Part shown: piece by piece, positions 42,089-52,405 of the stretch | Position numbering within the stretch: the first letter of the stretch is position 1 | Layout of the letters: each line of letters begins with the position of its first letter | NCBI GenBank assembly: GCA_001770935.1 | Contig: MESI01000094.1 | Location: 1 to 64,000, forward strand | Reading direction: 5' to 3' | Length of the DNA stretch: 64,000 bases | Source: Burkholderiales bacterium RIFCSPLOWO2_12_FULL_61_40 | Lineage (GTDB): Bacteria > Pseudomonadota > Gammaproteobacteria > Burkholderiales > Burkholderiaceae_C | Notes under the pieces: model-generated | Told to the model about the DNA's origin: nothing | What the model saw: the letters and a program-made list of their open reading frames with translations, nothing else | Databases searched by the model: none | Program-made: the position numbers and the translations under genes

Positions 42089-42294
42089 ACTGCCAAGGGG
42101 CCACCCGCCTGTTGTCGCAGGCCCAAGAGCAAAAACTCGGGCTTCAGGAGCGCATGGCGCTGCAAATGCACCTGGCGATGTGCAGCGGCTGCCGCAACTT
42201 TGGCAAGCAGATGCACACGCTTCGCCAGATCACCCGGGCCTACGCCCAGGGCGCCGACGAGCGCGCCGACAAAAAGGACGGCCAGGCGGGTTGA
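42082..42294 (+). CDS. Short zf-HC2-type anti-sigma factor
   Basis: A 70-residue cytosolic protein with the zinc-binding anti-sigma pattern HLAMCSGCRNF (His-x3-Cys-x2-Cys) and a preceding cysteine in MLNCQGATRLL. There is no membrane segment, so sensing is likely cytoplasmic through the cysteines, as with metal or thiol stress sensors such as ChrR/RsrA relatives. The ATG at 42082 overlaps the sigma stop by seven bases. It stops 8 bases before the end of the convergent merR gene. Confidence 0.85.
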   Translation: MLNCQGATRLLSQAQEQKLGLQERMALQMHLAMCSGCRNFGKQMHTLRQITRAYAQGADERADKKDGQAG

Positions 42295-42301
42295 CTGCGG
42301 G

Positions 42302-42736
42302 CTACGCCACGTCAGCGCTGCGGGGTTCTTTCTCCCCATGCAGTGACGCAATCAGCGGGCATGACACGTTCCCCTGGCGCGCATGGCAGCCACACACCAG
42401 CGCGGACAACACCGACTCCATGCGCGCCAAGTCAGCCATTTTCTCGCGCACGTCCCTGAGCTTGTGTTCGGCCATGCGGCTGGCTTCCTCGCAATGCGTG
42501 CCATCGTCGAGCCGCAACAATTCGGTGACTTCGTCCAGACTAAAGCCCAGCCGTTGGGCCGATTTCACGAACCGCACCCGCGTTACATCCGCTTCGCCAT
42601 AGCGGCGGATGCCGCCGTAGGGTTTGTCCGGCTCCGGCAACAAACCCTTGCGTTGGTAAAACCGGATGGTCTCCACATGGACCCCGGCCGCCTTGGCGAA
42701 AACACCGATGGTCAGATTCTCAAAAATAGTTGGCAT
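42302..42736 (-). CDS. merR: Mercury-responsive regulator MerR
   Basis: A 144-residue dimeric activator/repressor. The N-terminal helix-turn-helix reads [40 protein letters not shown]. The three Hg-binding cysteines are present: one in [10 protein letters not shown], one in LVCGCHA and one in [10 protein letters not shown]. The start at 42736 corresponds to the standard N-terminus; upstream codons lie in the operator. It is divergent from merT and controls both directions by twisting the 19-base-spaced promoter at 42742. Confidence 0.95.
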   Translation of the reverse strand: MPTIFENLTIGVFAKAAGVHVETIRFYQRKGLLPEPDKPYGGIRRYGEADVTRVRFVKSAQRLGFSLDEVTELLRLDDGTHCEEASRMAEHKLRDVREKMADLARMESVLSALVCGCHARQGNVSCPLIASLHGEKEPRSADVA

Positions 42737-42741
42737 ACCGC

Positions 42742-42772
42742 TTGACTCCGTACATACGTACGGAAGTAATCT
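42742..42772 (+). promoter_or_regulatory. mer operator-promoter
   Basis: -35 TTGACT (42742-42747), a perfect dyad CCGTAC-ATAC-GTACGG (42748-42763), and -10 TAATCT (42767-42772) with the characteristic 19-base spacer that needs Hg-MerR for activity. Confidence 0.9.
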
Positions 42773-42807
42773 TAGGCTACCCCCTTCAGATTTGAAAGGA
42801 CCCATGT

Positions 42808-43158
42808 ATGTCTGAACCACGAAACGGGCGCGGGGCGCTCTTCACCGGCGGCCTGGCCGCCATTCTTGCCTCGACCTGCTGCCTGGGGCCGCTGGTGCTG
42901 ATCACCCTGGGATTCAGCGGCGCATGGATTGGCAACCTGACGGTGCTGGAACCCTATCGCCCACTCTTCATCGGCGTGGCGCTGGTGGCGCTGTTCTTCG
43001 CCTGGCGGCGCATCTACCGCCCTGCGCAAGCCTGCAAACCGGGGGAGGTCTGCGCGATTCCCCAGGTGCGGACTGCTTACAAGCGCATTTTCTGGGCCGT
43101 GGCCGTGCTGGTGCTGATCGCGCTCGGTTTCCCCTACGTCGTGCCCTTTTTCTACTAA
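42808..43158 (+). CDS. merT: Mercuric ion transporter MerT
   Basis: An inner-membrane Hg(II) uptake protein of 116 residues with three helices. The vicinal cysteine pair in the first helix ([11 protein letters not shown], about residues 24-25) and the second pair in the cytoplasmic loop (QACKPGEVC) pass mercury from MerP to MerA. It is first in merTPA, directly behind the mer promoter. Sequence and length are standard. Confidence 0.95.
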   Translation: MSEPRNGRGALFTGGLAAILASTCCLGPLVLITLGFSGAWIGNLTVLEPYRPLFIGVALVALFFAWRRIYRPAQACKPGEVCAIPQVRTAYKRIFWAVAVLVLIALGFPYVVPFFY

Positions 43159-43173
43159 CCACAGGAGTCCACC

Positions 43174-43545
43174 ATGAAAACGCAAGTTTCGGCGCTAGCC
43201 AAAACGCAAGTTTCGGCGCTAGCCAAAACGCAAGTTTCGGCGCTAGCCAAAACGCAAGTTTCGGCGCTAGCCAAAACGCTGTTTGCCTCCCTCGCCCTCG
43301 CTGCGGTAGTGGCGCCCGTGTGGGCCGCACCCCGGACCGTCATACTGTCCGTGCCGGGCATGACGTGCGCCGCCTGCCCGATCACCGTCAAGAAGGCAAT
43401 TTCCAAGGTCCAAGGCGTCAGCAAAGTTGCCGTGACCTTCGAGAAACGCGAAGCTGTCGTCAGCTTCGACGACGCCAAAACCAGCGTGCAGAAGTTGACC
43501 CAGGCCACCGCAGACGCGGGCTATCCATCTTCAGTCAAGAACTGA
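43174..43545 (+). CDS. merP: Periplasmic mercury-binding protein MerP with expanded signal-peptide N-region
   Basis: The mature part is a normal HMA domain: VILSVPGMTCAACPITVKKA with the CAAC mercury-binding pair, ending GYPSSVK. The N-terminus is abnormal. The usual MKKLFASLALAAV start is preceded by four copies of KTQVSALA, encoded by a perfect 24-base tandem repeat, which lengthens the N-region by about 32 residues before the hydrophobic core (LFASLALAAVVAPVWA-AP). Secretion may still work, because each repeat adds a positive charge, but it is altered. AGGAG precedes the ATG. It lies between merT and merA. Confidence 0.93.
   Translation: MKTQVSALAKTQVSALAKTQVSALAKTQVSALAKTLFASLALAAVVAPVWAAPRTVILSVPGMTCAACPITVKKAISKVQGVSKVAVTFEKREAVVSFDDAKTSVQKLTQATADAGYPSSVKN
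43177..43272 (+). repeat. 24-base tandem repeat, four identical copies, inside merP
   Basis: The unit begins AAAACGCAAG and ends GCGCTAGCC. Four perfect copies lie head to tail, followed by a fifth partial AAAACG. Identity of the copies points to recent slippage or amplification. Confidence 0.97.
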
Positions 43546-43572
43546 CCATGAAAAACCCGAAGAGCCTGCTGA

Positions 43573-45033
<1,461 letters not shown>

Positions 45034-45084
45034 GAAAGCGCAGTGTTCGACCAACGCCGACACGTCTGCTGTCCGAAGCTGTGT

Positions 45085-45645
45085 TCAGGGCCGCAGCCCG
45101 GTGCCGTGAAGGTGCGTGGTGCACGCCAGATACCTTACCAGCCAGTGGTCCAGCGATACCTTGCCCGGCCCCTGGGCCATCAGCATCAGCAGCACGGCGG
45201 CCCAGACGCCGTGCACCGGGTAGGCATCCGGGTACACAAATATCTGGATGGTCAAAGTCATGCCCAGCAGCGCCAGGGCCGAGAAGCGCGTGGCCAGGCC
45301 CAGCAGCAGCAGCAGGGGAAACAGGTGTTCGGCAAAGGCCGCCAGGGGTGCGGCCAGCTCGGGCGGGACCAGCGGCAGCCGGTATTCGTCCTTGAACAGC
45401 GCGATGGCCGACTCCGACAGGCGCGGCCAGCCCAGCTGAAACTCGCCTTGCACCAGGTCGATGGCCAGACCTTCGATTTTGGTCTGGCCCGACTTCCAGA
45501 ACACGGCTGCGATCGAAAAGCGGGCGAGCAAGGCAATCAGCGAGTGGGGGATACGTTCCAACACCGCCCGCAAGTGGAGTAAAGGCCGGAGCAGGATTGG
45601 CGTGTTGCGCTGGTTGGCGCTGGTCATTGGGGGGGATGAATGCAT
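45085..45645 (-). CDS. DoxX-family membrane protein of the bufferin operon
   Basis: A 186-residue protein with four membrane helices. Landmarks are [43 protein letters not shown] and [20 protein letters not shown]. DoxX proteins lie at the end of many DUF2282-DUF692-DUF2063 operons; the function is probably redox-linked membrane support. The ATG at 45645 has GGAG upstream and overlaps the preceding gene by 22 bases; 45627 (ATGA overlap) is an alternative. It is convergent with merA, with 51 bases between. Confidence 0.88.
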   Translation of the reverse strand: MHSSPPMTSANQRNTPILLRPLLHLRAVLERIPHSLIALLARFSIAAVFWKSGQTKIEGLAIDLVQGEFQLGWPRLSESAIALFKDEYRLPLVPPELAAPLAAFAEHLFPLLLLLGLATRFSALALLGMTLTIQIFVYPDAYPVHGVWAAVLLMLMAQGPGKVSLDHWLVRYLACTTHLHGTGLRP

Positions 45646-46418
45646 GCTTGGCTCCCGTCGGGATGGGTGATGGATGAAAGGGCGTGGGTGCGGATCAGCA
45701 GTGCCACACTGCTGGCAAGGTCGAAGTCGGCGTCGGCTTGGCTGGCCTGCGCAGCCGCAGGACCCAGCGGGGTGCCTTGCTGCAGCGCGGCCACCAGGGC
45801 ACTGGCGCCCGCGTCCAGGCGCAGCAGCTCGACCTCCAGGCCGGGCCGGACCAGCAGGGCGTTTTCGGGCAGCGCGGGATCGACGTCCGACAGCGCGCCC
45901 ACCCCCTGGTGCGCAGCCCACAAGGACACCACGGCGTAGCGCGAGCGCAGCAATCCCACCGAGGGATGCAGGCCGAGCACCAGTTCCGCCAGCGTGTCGG
46001 GCTGCGCCAGGGCTTGTGCCAGGGCGTCCGCGGGCAGGGCTGCGCCATCGGCCGCGTGGTAGGCGCGCACCCGCAGCAATTCCAGCCGAGCCACGTCGGC
46101 CAGATAGGGCACCGAGGCCGCAGGTGCAAAGTTTTCGATGAAGGTTGGGAACGATTCGCCATAAAACGCGAGCACCCGGCTGCGCGGCGGCTCCTGGCGC
46201 ACGAACAGCCGCGCCATGGCGCGAAAAAAGGGCTCTCCGACCAGCTCCTGGGCGACCGGATAGGTGTCGGCCAGGGCATCGACCAGCGAGACCAGCACAT
46301 TGTTGCGGTACACCGCGAAACGCACCGCTGGATCGGAGCCGTTCCAGGCGCACAGCCCGCTGGGGGCCGACTGCCGGGGATCCAGCAGCGCTTCGAAGAA
46401 CGCTTGCTGGGTGTTCAT
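45624..46418 (-). CDS. bufC: DUF2063 partner protein (BufC-like) of MNIO enzyme
   Basis: A 264-residue protein of the DUF2063 (putative DNA-binding domain) family. The N-terminal domain includes [40 protein letters not shown] and [20 protein letters not shown]. In bufferin pathways this partner recruits the precursor peptide to the MNIO enzyme. The ATG at 46418 overlaps the MNIO gene stop by four bases. Position and size match the known bufA-bufB-bufC order. Confidence 0.88.
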   Translation of the reverse strand: MNTQQAFFEALLDPRQSAPSGLCAWNGSDPAVRFAVYRNNVLVSLVDALADTYPVAQELVGEPFFRAMARLFVRQEPPRSRVLAFYGESFPTFIENFAPAASVPYLADVARLELLRVRAYHAADGAALPADALAQALAQPDTLAELVLGLHPSVGLLRSRYAVVSLWAAHQGVGALSDVDPALPENALLVRPGLEVELLRLDAGASALVAALQQGTPLGPAAAQASQADADFDLASSVALLIRTHALSSITHPDGSQACIHPPQ

Positions 46419-47308
46419 GTACACGCTCTTTGCACACACACTTCCTGTCTGGCGGCGTCCAGCAGGCGCTGCGCCTGCTGGCTTTCCGCGAACAGGACAT
46501 CGAAGGGCGGAATGTCCTGGTCGCGCTCAATCAGCGTGGCCACCGGACCGACCCGCTCCAGCGTGTGGTGGTACAGGCGCCAGACCGCTTGCGCGATGGG
46601 AGACCCGTGGCTGTCGATCAGCAGCAAGTCGCCCGCCGCGTCCTGCTCCTGGGCAAAGCCTGCCAAATGGATTTCCCCCACCAGCGCAGGCGGCAAGGCG
46701 TCTATGTAGGCATACGGATCGCGGTGGTGGTTGGTGCAGGAGACATGGACGTTGTTCACATCCAGCAGCAAGCCGCAGCCGGTGCGGCGCAGCACCTCGG
46801 CCATGAAATCGGTCTCGGTCAGGGTGGAGGCGGAAAATTCGACATAGGTTGCCGGGTTCTCCAGCAGCATGCGGCGTTTCAGGTGCGCCTGCACCTGGTC
46901 CACATGGTCGCATACGCGCTGCAAAGTCTGCGCGGTGTACGGCACCGGTAGCAAATCGTTCAGGAACACCTCGCCATGGCTGGCCCAGGCCAGGTGTTCG
47001 GAAAACGATTGCGGTGCATAACGGTCCAGTAGCGCCGCCAGTTGATCAAGGTGGCCCCGGTCCAGTGGGCTGGCGCCGCCAATGGACAGGCCCACCCCAT
47101 GAATGGACAGGGGATAGCGCTCCCGGATGCGGCTCAGGTAGTGGTGGAACGGGCCACCGTCCACCAGGTAGTTTTCGGCATGGATCTCGAAGAAGCCCAG
47201 ATCGGGCCAGGTCTCGACGATCTGGCGGAAGTGCTCGGGTTTAAGCCCCAAGCCGACGCGTGGCGGCAGGTTTGGGGCCGATGCCTGGGTGGACAGCGGT
47301 GTAGGCAT
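46415..47308 (-). CDS. bufB: DUF692/MNIO-family multinuclear iron enzyme (BufB-like)
   Basis: A 297-residue TIM-barrel enzyme of the DUF692 (multinuclear non-heme iron oxidative) family that modifies cysteines in ribosomal peptides. Metal ligands are suggested by [48 protein letters not shown] and [11 protein letters not shown]. The ATG at 47308 gives the family's usual N-terminus ([16 protein letters not shown]). It follows the precursor gene by 34 bases and overlaps the DUF2063 gene. Together they should convert precursor cysteines to thiooxazole-type copper ligands, as shown for bufferins. Confidence 0.92.
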   Translation of the reverse strand: MPTPLSTQASAPNLPPRVGLGLKPEHFRQIVETWPDLGFFEIHAENYLVDGGPFHHYLSRIRERYPLSIHGVGLSIGGASPLDRGHLDQLAALLDRYAPQSFSEHLAWASHGEVFLNDLLPVPYTAQTLQRVCDHVDQVQAHLKRRMLLENPATYVEFSASTLTETDFMAEVLRRTGCGLLLDVNNVHVSCTNHHRDPYAYIDALPPALVGEIHLAGFAQEQDAAGDLLLIDSHGSPIAQAVWRLYHHTLERVGPVATLIERDQDIPPFDVLFAESQQAQRLLDAARQEVCVQRACT

Positions 47309-47342
47309 GGTCGTCGATGTAGCGTGGCCCAGGGGTGGGTGT

Positions 47343-47657
47343 TCAGGCCTTCTTTTCCTTGAATTCCTGGGGCTGGCCGTAGCCGGTGGGGGAGGTCTTG
47401 GAAACCGTTTTGGCACAGGTGCCGGCGGGTACCAGCGACCAGGCGTTGCCTTGGTAATCGATCTTCGAGGTGCCGGCGCACGTCGTACCGGCCCCGGCCT
47501 TGCAATCGTTCTTGCCCTTGAGTGCGACGCCGAAACATTTTTCCTTGTCTGCGGTTTGGGCTGCTACCGGAGTGGCGGCAAGGGTCATGGCGGCGCCCAA
47601 TGCCAGGGTCAGGGCGGCGGCGGATGCGTAGCGGGATGTGGTAGTTTGGTGGTTCAT
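47343..47657 (-). CDS. bufA: DUF2282 bufferin-type precursor peptide (BufA1)
   Basis: A 104-residue secreted peptide, the expected substrate of the MNIO enzyme. A Sec signal ([22 protein letters not shown]) is followed by the DUF2282 core with four cysteines: [43 protein letters not shown]. The glycine/lysine context around the cysteines matches bufferins, which after modification bind copper in the periplasm. AAAGGAC precedes the ATG at 47657. It is the first gene of the operon and has a predicted ECF promoter 76 bases upstream. Confidence 0.92.
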   Translation of the reverse strand: MNHQTTTSRYASAAALTLALGAAMTLAATPVAAQTADKEKCFGVALKGKNDCKAGAGTTCAGTSKIDYQGNAWSLVPAGTCAKTVSKTSPTGYGQPQEFKEKKA

Positions 47658-47732
47658 TTCAATAGTCCTTTGAGAGGTTAGCGCTTGGGGTAAAGGCGGT
47701 ATGGAATCACCTTCCATGCCGCACTGTTGGGG

Positions 47733-47760
47733 TAGTCGTGGAACTCGGCACTTTCTTACA
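47733..47760 (-). promoter_or_regulatory. Predicted ECF promoter of the bufferin operon
   Basis: The minus strand reads TGTAAGAA (47760-47753), a 14-base spacer, then CGACTA (47738-47733), 76 bases before bufA. The spacer is one base shorter than in the other three sites. Confidence 0.6.
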
Positions 47761-47825
47761 GTACCACGCACGGGCTTCACTCCGCACTAACGCCGCCCGT
47801 TCGTACGGATGCAAGGCGGCTCCAG

Positions 47826-47854
47826 TGTAAGAAGCACCAGGCCGCCAACGACTG
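47826..47854 (+). promoter_or_regulatory. Predicted ECF promoter of the arsenosugar operon
   Basis: TGTAAGAA (47826-47833), 15 bases, CGACTG (47849-47854); 53 bases before arsS. It diverges from the bufferin site 66 bases away. Confidence 0.65.
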
Positions 47855-47906
47855 TGCTTTCAGAAGGGCGGCGCTGCGTTGCCCCAACTCCTACCCCAGG
47901 AACACC

Positions 47907-48908
47907 ATGCATGCCACCTTGCCCCTGCTCCAGGCCACCGGTTTCCCGCCGCTGCACCGCCAGCGCCTGACCACCTTGCAGGTCAACCTGGGCTACAAGT
48001 GCAACCAGACCTGTGTGCACTGCCACGTCAACGCCGGCCCCAGCCGCACCGAAATGATGAGCCCTGCAAACCTCGATCTGGTGGCGCAGGTGCTGGCGGC
48101 GCGGGGCCTGGAAACCCTGGACCTGACCGGCGGCGCGCCCGAGTTGCATCCCGATTTCCGGCGCCTGGTGCGTGCCGCCCGTGAACTCGGGGTGCGCGTG
48201 GTGGACCGCTGCAATCTGACCATTCTGTTCGAGCCCGGACAGGAAGATCTGGCGCAGTTCCTGGCCGGTCAGGGGGTGGAGGTGGTGGCTTCGCTGCCCT
48301 GTTACGCCCAGGACAATGTGGACCAGCAGCGCGGCAAAGGTGTCTTTGACAAAAGTACCGCGGCCTTGCAGCAGCTCAATGCGCTGGGCTACGGCCAGCC
48401 CGGCTCGGGCCTGGTACTGAACCTGGTCTACAACCCGCAGGGACCTGCGCTGCCACCGGACCAGGTCAGGCTGCAGGCCGATTACAAGCGTGAGCTGTTC
48501 ACCCGCTATGGCATTGTTTTTAACGAACTGTTCGCGCTGGCCAACATGCCCATCCAGCGTTTCGGCTCGATGCTGATTTCCAAGGGGCAGTTCCATGGCT
48601 ATATGCAACTGTTGAAGGACAACTTCGCTGGCGCCAATCTGGCGCATGTGATGTGCCGCAGCATGGTCAGCGTCGATTGGCAGGGCTTTCTCTACGACTG
48701 CGACTTCAACCAGCAATTGGGACTGGCGCTGCCACGCGCCGCCATGCGCTTAGGGCCCCTGCACACCGAGCGGCCCCACCTGCGCCATCTGTTGCACGAA
48801 GACCCGGCCGGGCGGCCCATTCGCGTCGCCGAGCACTGCTACGGTTGTACTGCCGGGCAAGGCAGCAGTTGTGGTGGTGCCTTGAAAGACGAAAGCTGCG
48901 CGGTATGA
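47907..48908 (+). CDS. arsS: Arsenosugar biosynthesis radical SAM protein ArsS
   Basis: A 333-residue radical SAM enzyme. The [4Fe-4S] motif is YKCNQTCVHCHVNAGP (CxxxCxxC), followed by LDLTGGAPELHPDF typical of the fold. The C-terminal cysteine-rich block CYGCTAGQGSSCGGAL is characteristic of the ArsS family, some members of which use selenocysteine there; here it is cysteine. ArsS attaches a 5'-deoxyadenosyl group to dimethylated arsenic, the committed step to arsenosugars. It is first in a five-gene overlapping operon, preceded by a predicted ECF promoter. Confidence 0.93.
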   Translation: MHATLPLLQATGFPPLHRQRLTTLQVNLGYKCNQTCVHCHVNAGPSRTEMMSPANLDLVAQVLAARGLETLDLTGGAPELHPDFRRLVRAARELGVRVVDRCNLTILFEPGQEDLAQFLAGQGVEVVASLPCYAQDNVDQQRGKGVFDKSTAALQQLNALGYGQPGSGLVLNLVYNPQGPALPPDQVRLQADYKRELFTRYGIVFNELFALANMPIQRFGSMLISKGQFHGYMQLLKDNFAGANLAHVMCRSMVSVDWQGFLYDCDFNQQLGLALPRAAMRLGPLHTERPHLRHLLHEDPAGRPIRVAEHCYGCTAGQGSSCGGALKDESCAV

Positions 48909-51058
48909 AGCGCGCACTGCTCCTGCTGCTGATCGGCGTTCTGGTCGCCACGGTCCTGGTGTTGGACCTGGACCGGTTCCTCACGCTGGAAAACCTCAAG
49001 TTCAGGCAGGGTGATTTCCTGGCCTTCAAGGCGCAGTCCCCCTGGCTGTTCGCCGCCATTGCCTTTGCGCTGTATGTGCTTGTGGCCGCCTTGTCCCTGC
49101 CTGGTGCCTTGGTCATGACCCTGGCCATGGGTGCGCTGTTTGGCCTGGTGGGCGGCACGCTGCTGGTTTCGTTTGCGTCCAGCCTGGGCGCAACTCTGGC
49201 ATTTCTCGCCTCGCGTTTTTTGCTGCGCAATGCGGTTCAGCGCCGTTTCGGCGACAAACTGAAAGCGATCGATGCGGGTGTGGCGCGCGACGGTGCGCTG
49301 TACCTGTTTACCTTGCGCCTGGTGCCGCTGTTTCCCTTCTTTCTGATCAACCTGCTGATGGGGCTGACGCCGATGCGCACCCGCACCTTCTATGCAGTCA
49401 GCCAGCTGGGCATGCTCGCCGGCACGCTGGTTTTTGTGAACGCGGGAACACAACTCGCGCAGTTGCAAAGCCTGTCCGGCCTGGTGTCGCCGGGGCTGCT
49501 GTTTTCTTTTGCTCTATTGGGGGTGTTTCCGATGATTGCCAAAAAAATCAACGCCTGGTTGCAAGCGCGCCGCCTTTACGCCCAATGGCAGCGTCCACAG
49601 ACTTTTGACCGCAATCTGGTGGTCATCGGGGGCGGAGCAGCGGGTTTGGTCAGCGCCTACATTGGGGCCGCTGTAAAAGCCAAAGTGACGCTGATCGAGG
49701 CGCACAAGATGGGCGGCGACTGCCTGAACTACGGTTGCGTGCCGAGCAAGGCGCTCATCAAATCGGCCCGCGTGGCCCACACCATGCGCCATGGCGCGCA
49801 CTACGGCCTGGGCGCGGTCGAGCCCAGCTTCAGCTTCGCCAAGGTGATGGCGCGGGTGCATGCCACCATCCGCGCCGTGGCACCGCATGACAGCGTGGAG
49901 CGCTACACCGCATTGGGCGTGGAGGTGCTGCAGGGCTACGCCCGCATCGTTGATCCCTGGACCGTGGAGGTCAAACTCCACAACGGCTCGACCCAGCGCC
50001 TGACCACGCGCTCCATCGTCATTGCCGCCGGGGCCCGCCCGTTTGTGCCGCCTTTGCCCGGTATTGATGCGGTGGGCTACGTCACCAGCGACACTTTGTG
50101 GGACGAATTTGCCAAGCTCGATGCGCCACCTGCGCGCCTGGTGGTGCTGGGGGGCGGTCCCATCGGTTGTGAACTGGCGCAGAGCTTTGCCCGCCTGGGC
50201 TCTGCGGTGACACAGGTGGAGATGGCGCCGCGCATCATGATCCGCGAAGACCAGGAGGTCTCCGACTTGGCCCGCGATGCATTGGCGCGCGATGGCGTTG
50301 ATGTGTTGACCAGCCATAAAGCCCTGCGCTGTGAGCGTGACGGTGATCGAAAATGCATCGTCGTCGAGCACCAGGGGCTTGAAAAACGTATCGAATTCGA
50401 TGCCTTGCTGTGCGCCGTGGGCCGCGTGGCCCGATTGCAAGGTTACGGCCTGGAAGAGCTGGGCATTCCCACCCAACGCACCGTGGCGGTGAACGACTAC
50501 CTGGAGACCCTCTACCCCCACATTTATGCGGCAGGCGATGTGGCCGGCCCCTACCAATTTACCCACACTGCCGGTCACATGGCCTGGTATGCGGTGGTGA
50601 ACGCGCTGTTTGGCGACTTCAAAAAATTCAAGGTGGATTATTCGGTGGTGCCGTGGGCCACCTTCATTGAGCCCGAGGTGGCGCGCGTGGGACTCAATGA
50701 GCAGGATGCCAAGGAAAAGAACATCCCTTTTGAGGTCACCAAGTACGGCCTGGACGATCTGGACCGGGCCATTGCCGACGGCACCGCGCATGGTTTTGTC
50801 AAGGTGCTGACGGTGCCGGGCAAGGACCGCATTCTGGGCGTGACCATCGTGGGGGAGCACGCGGGCGACCTGCTGGCCGAATTTGTGCTGGCCATGAAAC
50901 ACGGACTGGGCCTGAACAAAATCCTGGGCACCATCCACACCTACCCGACGCTGGCCGAGGCCAACAAATACGCCGCCGGGCAATGGAAGCGTGCCCACGC
51001 ACCGCAGCGGCTGCTGGCCACCCTGTCGCGTTACCACGCCTGGAGGCGGGGCACATGA
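48905..51058 (+). CDS. TVP38/TMEM64 membrane domain fused to a mercuric-reductase-like flavoprotein
   Basis: A 717-residue two-part protein. Residues 1-225 hold a VTT/TVP38 (SNARE-associated) membrane domain with about six helices, including FALYVLVAALSLPGALVMTL, FGLVGGTLLVSFASSLGATL and LRLVPLFPFFLINLLMGLTP. Residues 235-700 are a pyridine-nucleotide disulfide reductase: VVIGGGAAGLVSAYIGAAVK, redox pair in GGDCLNYGCVPSKALIKSAR, RLVVLGGGPIGCELAQSFAR, IYAAGDVAGPYQFTHTAGHM, and a dimerisation domain ending LAEANKYAAGQWKR. It overlaps arsS by four bases. The reductase may act on metal or dithiol substrates at the membrane; the exact reaction is unknown. Confidence 0.9.
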   Translation: MKRALLLLLIGVLVATVLVLDLDRFLTLENLKFRQGDFLAFKAQSPWLFAAIAFALYVLVAALSLPGALVMTLAMGALFGLVGGTLLVSFASSLGATLAFLASRFLLRNAVQRRFGDKLKAIDAGVARDGALYLFTLRLVPLFPFFLINLLMGLTPMRTRTFYAVSQLGMLAGTLVFVNAGTQLAQLQSLSGLVSPGLLFSFALLGVFPMIAKKINAWLQARRLYAQWQRPQTFDRNLVVIGGGAAGLVSAYIGAAVKAKVTLIEAHKMGGDCLNYGCVPSKALIKSARVAHTMRHGAHYGLGAVEPSFSFAKVMARVHATIRAVAPHDSVERYTALGVEVLQGYARIVDPWTVEVKLHNGSTQRLTTRSIVIAAGARPFVPPLPGIDAVGYVTSDTLWDEFAKLDAPPARLVVLGGGPIGCELAQSFARLGSAVTQVEMAPRIMIREDQEVSDLARDALARDGVDVLTSHKALRCERDGDRKCIVVEHQGLEKRIEFDALLCAVGRVARLQGYGLEELGIPTQRTVAVNDYLETLYPHIYAAGDVAGPYQFTHTAGHMAWYAVVNALFGDFKKFKVDYSVVPWATFIEPEVARVGLNEQDAKEKNIPFEVTKYGLDDLDRAIADGTAHGFVKVLTVPGKDRILGVTIVGEHAGDLLAEFVLAMKHGLGLNKILGTIHTYPTLAEANKYAAGQWKRAHAPQRLLATLSRYHAWRRGT

Positions 51059-51729
51059 CACTGTCCATCATCGTGCCGATGCGCAACGAGGCGCAAGCGC
51101 TGCCGGACTTGCTGGAGCGCTTGCGGCCTCTGGCGCAACAGGGCTGCGAAGTCATTCTGGTGGATGGCGGTAGCGAGGACGATTCTCCGGGCATCGCGCA
51201 GGGTGCGGGTTTTGTGGTGCTGCCATCCGCACCGGGCCGGGCACGGCAAATGAATGCGGGCGCCGCCCGCGCCACCGGCGAGGTGCTGTTGTTTTTGCAT
51301 GCCGACACCCAGTTGCCCCTTGGCGGGGCGCGTCTGGCCGAGCAAGCCCTGGCCGATGGCGCCCACCGCTGGGGCCGCTTTGATGTCCGTATTGCCGGGC
51401 GCCCCTGGATGCTGCGCGTGGTGGCGTTTTTGATGAACAGGCGTTCCCGCTGGAGCGGCATTGCCACCGGTGACCAGGCCATGTTTGTCGCGCGCGCCAC
51501 CTTCGACGCCGTGGGCGGCTTCCCGGACCAGCCCCTGATGGAAGACATTGCGCTGTCCGGGCGTTTGCGGGCGGTCTCGCGCCCGGCCTGCCTTCGCGCC
51601 CGCGTCACCACCTCGGGGCGGCGCTGGGAGACCCGGGGCGTGTGGCGCACCATCGTGCTGATGTGGCGGCTGCGCTGGGCCTACTGGCGCGGTGTTCCGG
51701 CCGCGCAACTGGCCAAGGCCTACGCATGA
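51055..51729 (+). CDS. Family 2 glycosyltransferase of arsenosugar type (TIGR04283-like)
   Basis: A 224-residue GT-A type glycosyltransferase. The N-terminus is LSIIVPMRNEAQALPDLLER, the nucleotide site VILVDGGSEDDS, and the metal-binding DxD-like element LLFLHADTQLP; GDQAMFVARATFDAVGGFPD and LMEDIALSGRL follow. This compact family is named for its co-occurrence with arsS. It would place a sugar on the arsenic-ribose intermediate or build a lipid-linked precursor. It overlaps its neighbours by four bases on both sides. Confidence 0.85.
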   Translation: MTLSIIVPMRNEAQALPDLLERLRPLAQQGCEVILVDGGSEDDSPGIAQGAGFVVLPSAPGRARQMNAGAARATGEVLLFLHADTQLPLGGARLAEQALADGAHRWGRFDVRIAGRPWMLRVVAFLMNRRSRWSGIATGDQAMFVARATFDAVGGFPDQPLMEDIALSGRLRAVSRPACLRARVTTSGRRWETRGVWRTIVLMWRLRWAYWRGVPAAQLAKAYA

Positions 51730-52376
51730 AGCCCGTCCGCACCGTCATTTTTGCCAAGGCGCCGCAGCCCGGCCTGGCCAAGACCCGGCTGATCCCGGCC
51801 CTGGGTTCCGCGGGCGCGGCTGCTTTGGCACGGCGCATGCTGGGGCACACCCTGCGGCAGGCGCTGGCCGCAGGCACCGGCCCGGTCGAACTGTGCGCCA
51901 CCCCCGAGGCCTGCGATTCGGTGTGGCGCACGCTGGACTTGCCCGAGGCGGTGCACCGGTCCCACCAGGGGGAGGGTGATCTGGGCCAGCGCATGGCGCG
52001 CGCGGCCCAGCGGGTGCTCACCGGCGGCGAGGCGGTGCTGCTGATCGGCACCGATTGCCCGGACCTGGACGCGCATGCCCTGCGGCAGGCGGCAGCCGCC
52101 CTGCGGCAAGCCGATGCCACCTTGCTGCCCACCTTTGACGGCGGTTACGCGCTGCTGGGCCTGAACCGTTTTCACCCCTGCCTGTTTGACGGCTTGGCAT
52201 GGAGCACCAGCACCGTGGCGGGCGAGACCCTGGCCCGTTTGCAGCAGCTGGGCTGGACGGTGCAGCTGCTGCCGATGCTGCACGACATCGATGAAGCGGC
52301 CGATTTGCAGTGGCTGCCCCCAGCATGGCGCGAGGCCACTGTCATACCCGACGCCGCCGGACCGACTGAACCCTAA
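51726..52376 (+). CDS. DUF2064/TIGR04282-type glycosyltransferase of the arsenosugar operon
   Basis: A 216-residue member of the DUF2064 family (GT-A-like nucleotide-sugar fold). Motifs are VIFAKAPQPGLAKTRLIPAL at the N-terminus, QGEGDLGQRMARA, VLLIGTDCPDLDAHAL, and PTFDGGYALLGLNR. The family is a regular companion of arsS and the TIGR04283 transferase. It starts with an ATGA overlap; a 29-base gap with a GGAG site leads to arsM. Confidence 0.86.
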   Translation: MKPVRTVIFAKAPQPGLAKTRLIPALGSAGAAALARRMLGHTLRQALAAGTGPVELCATPEACDSVWRTLDLPEAVHRSHQGEGDLGQRMARAAQRVLTGGEAVLLIGTDCPDLDAHALRQAAAALRQADATLLPTFDGGYALLGLNRFHPCLFDGLAWSTSTVAGETLARLQQLGWTVQLLPMLHDIDEAADLQWLPPAWREATVIPDAAGPTEP

Positions 52377-52405
52377 CTTCTTTTCCCCGCCACGGAGCAT
52401 TCACC

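Noticed and set aside
43177..43272. Short regular repeats resembling a CRISPR array
   Set aside because: The units are contiguous without spacers and lie in frame within merP.
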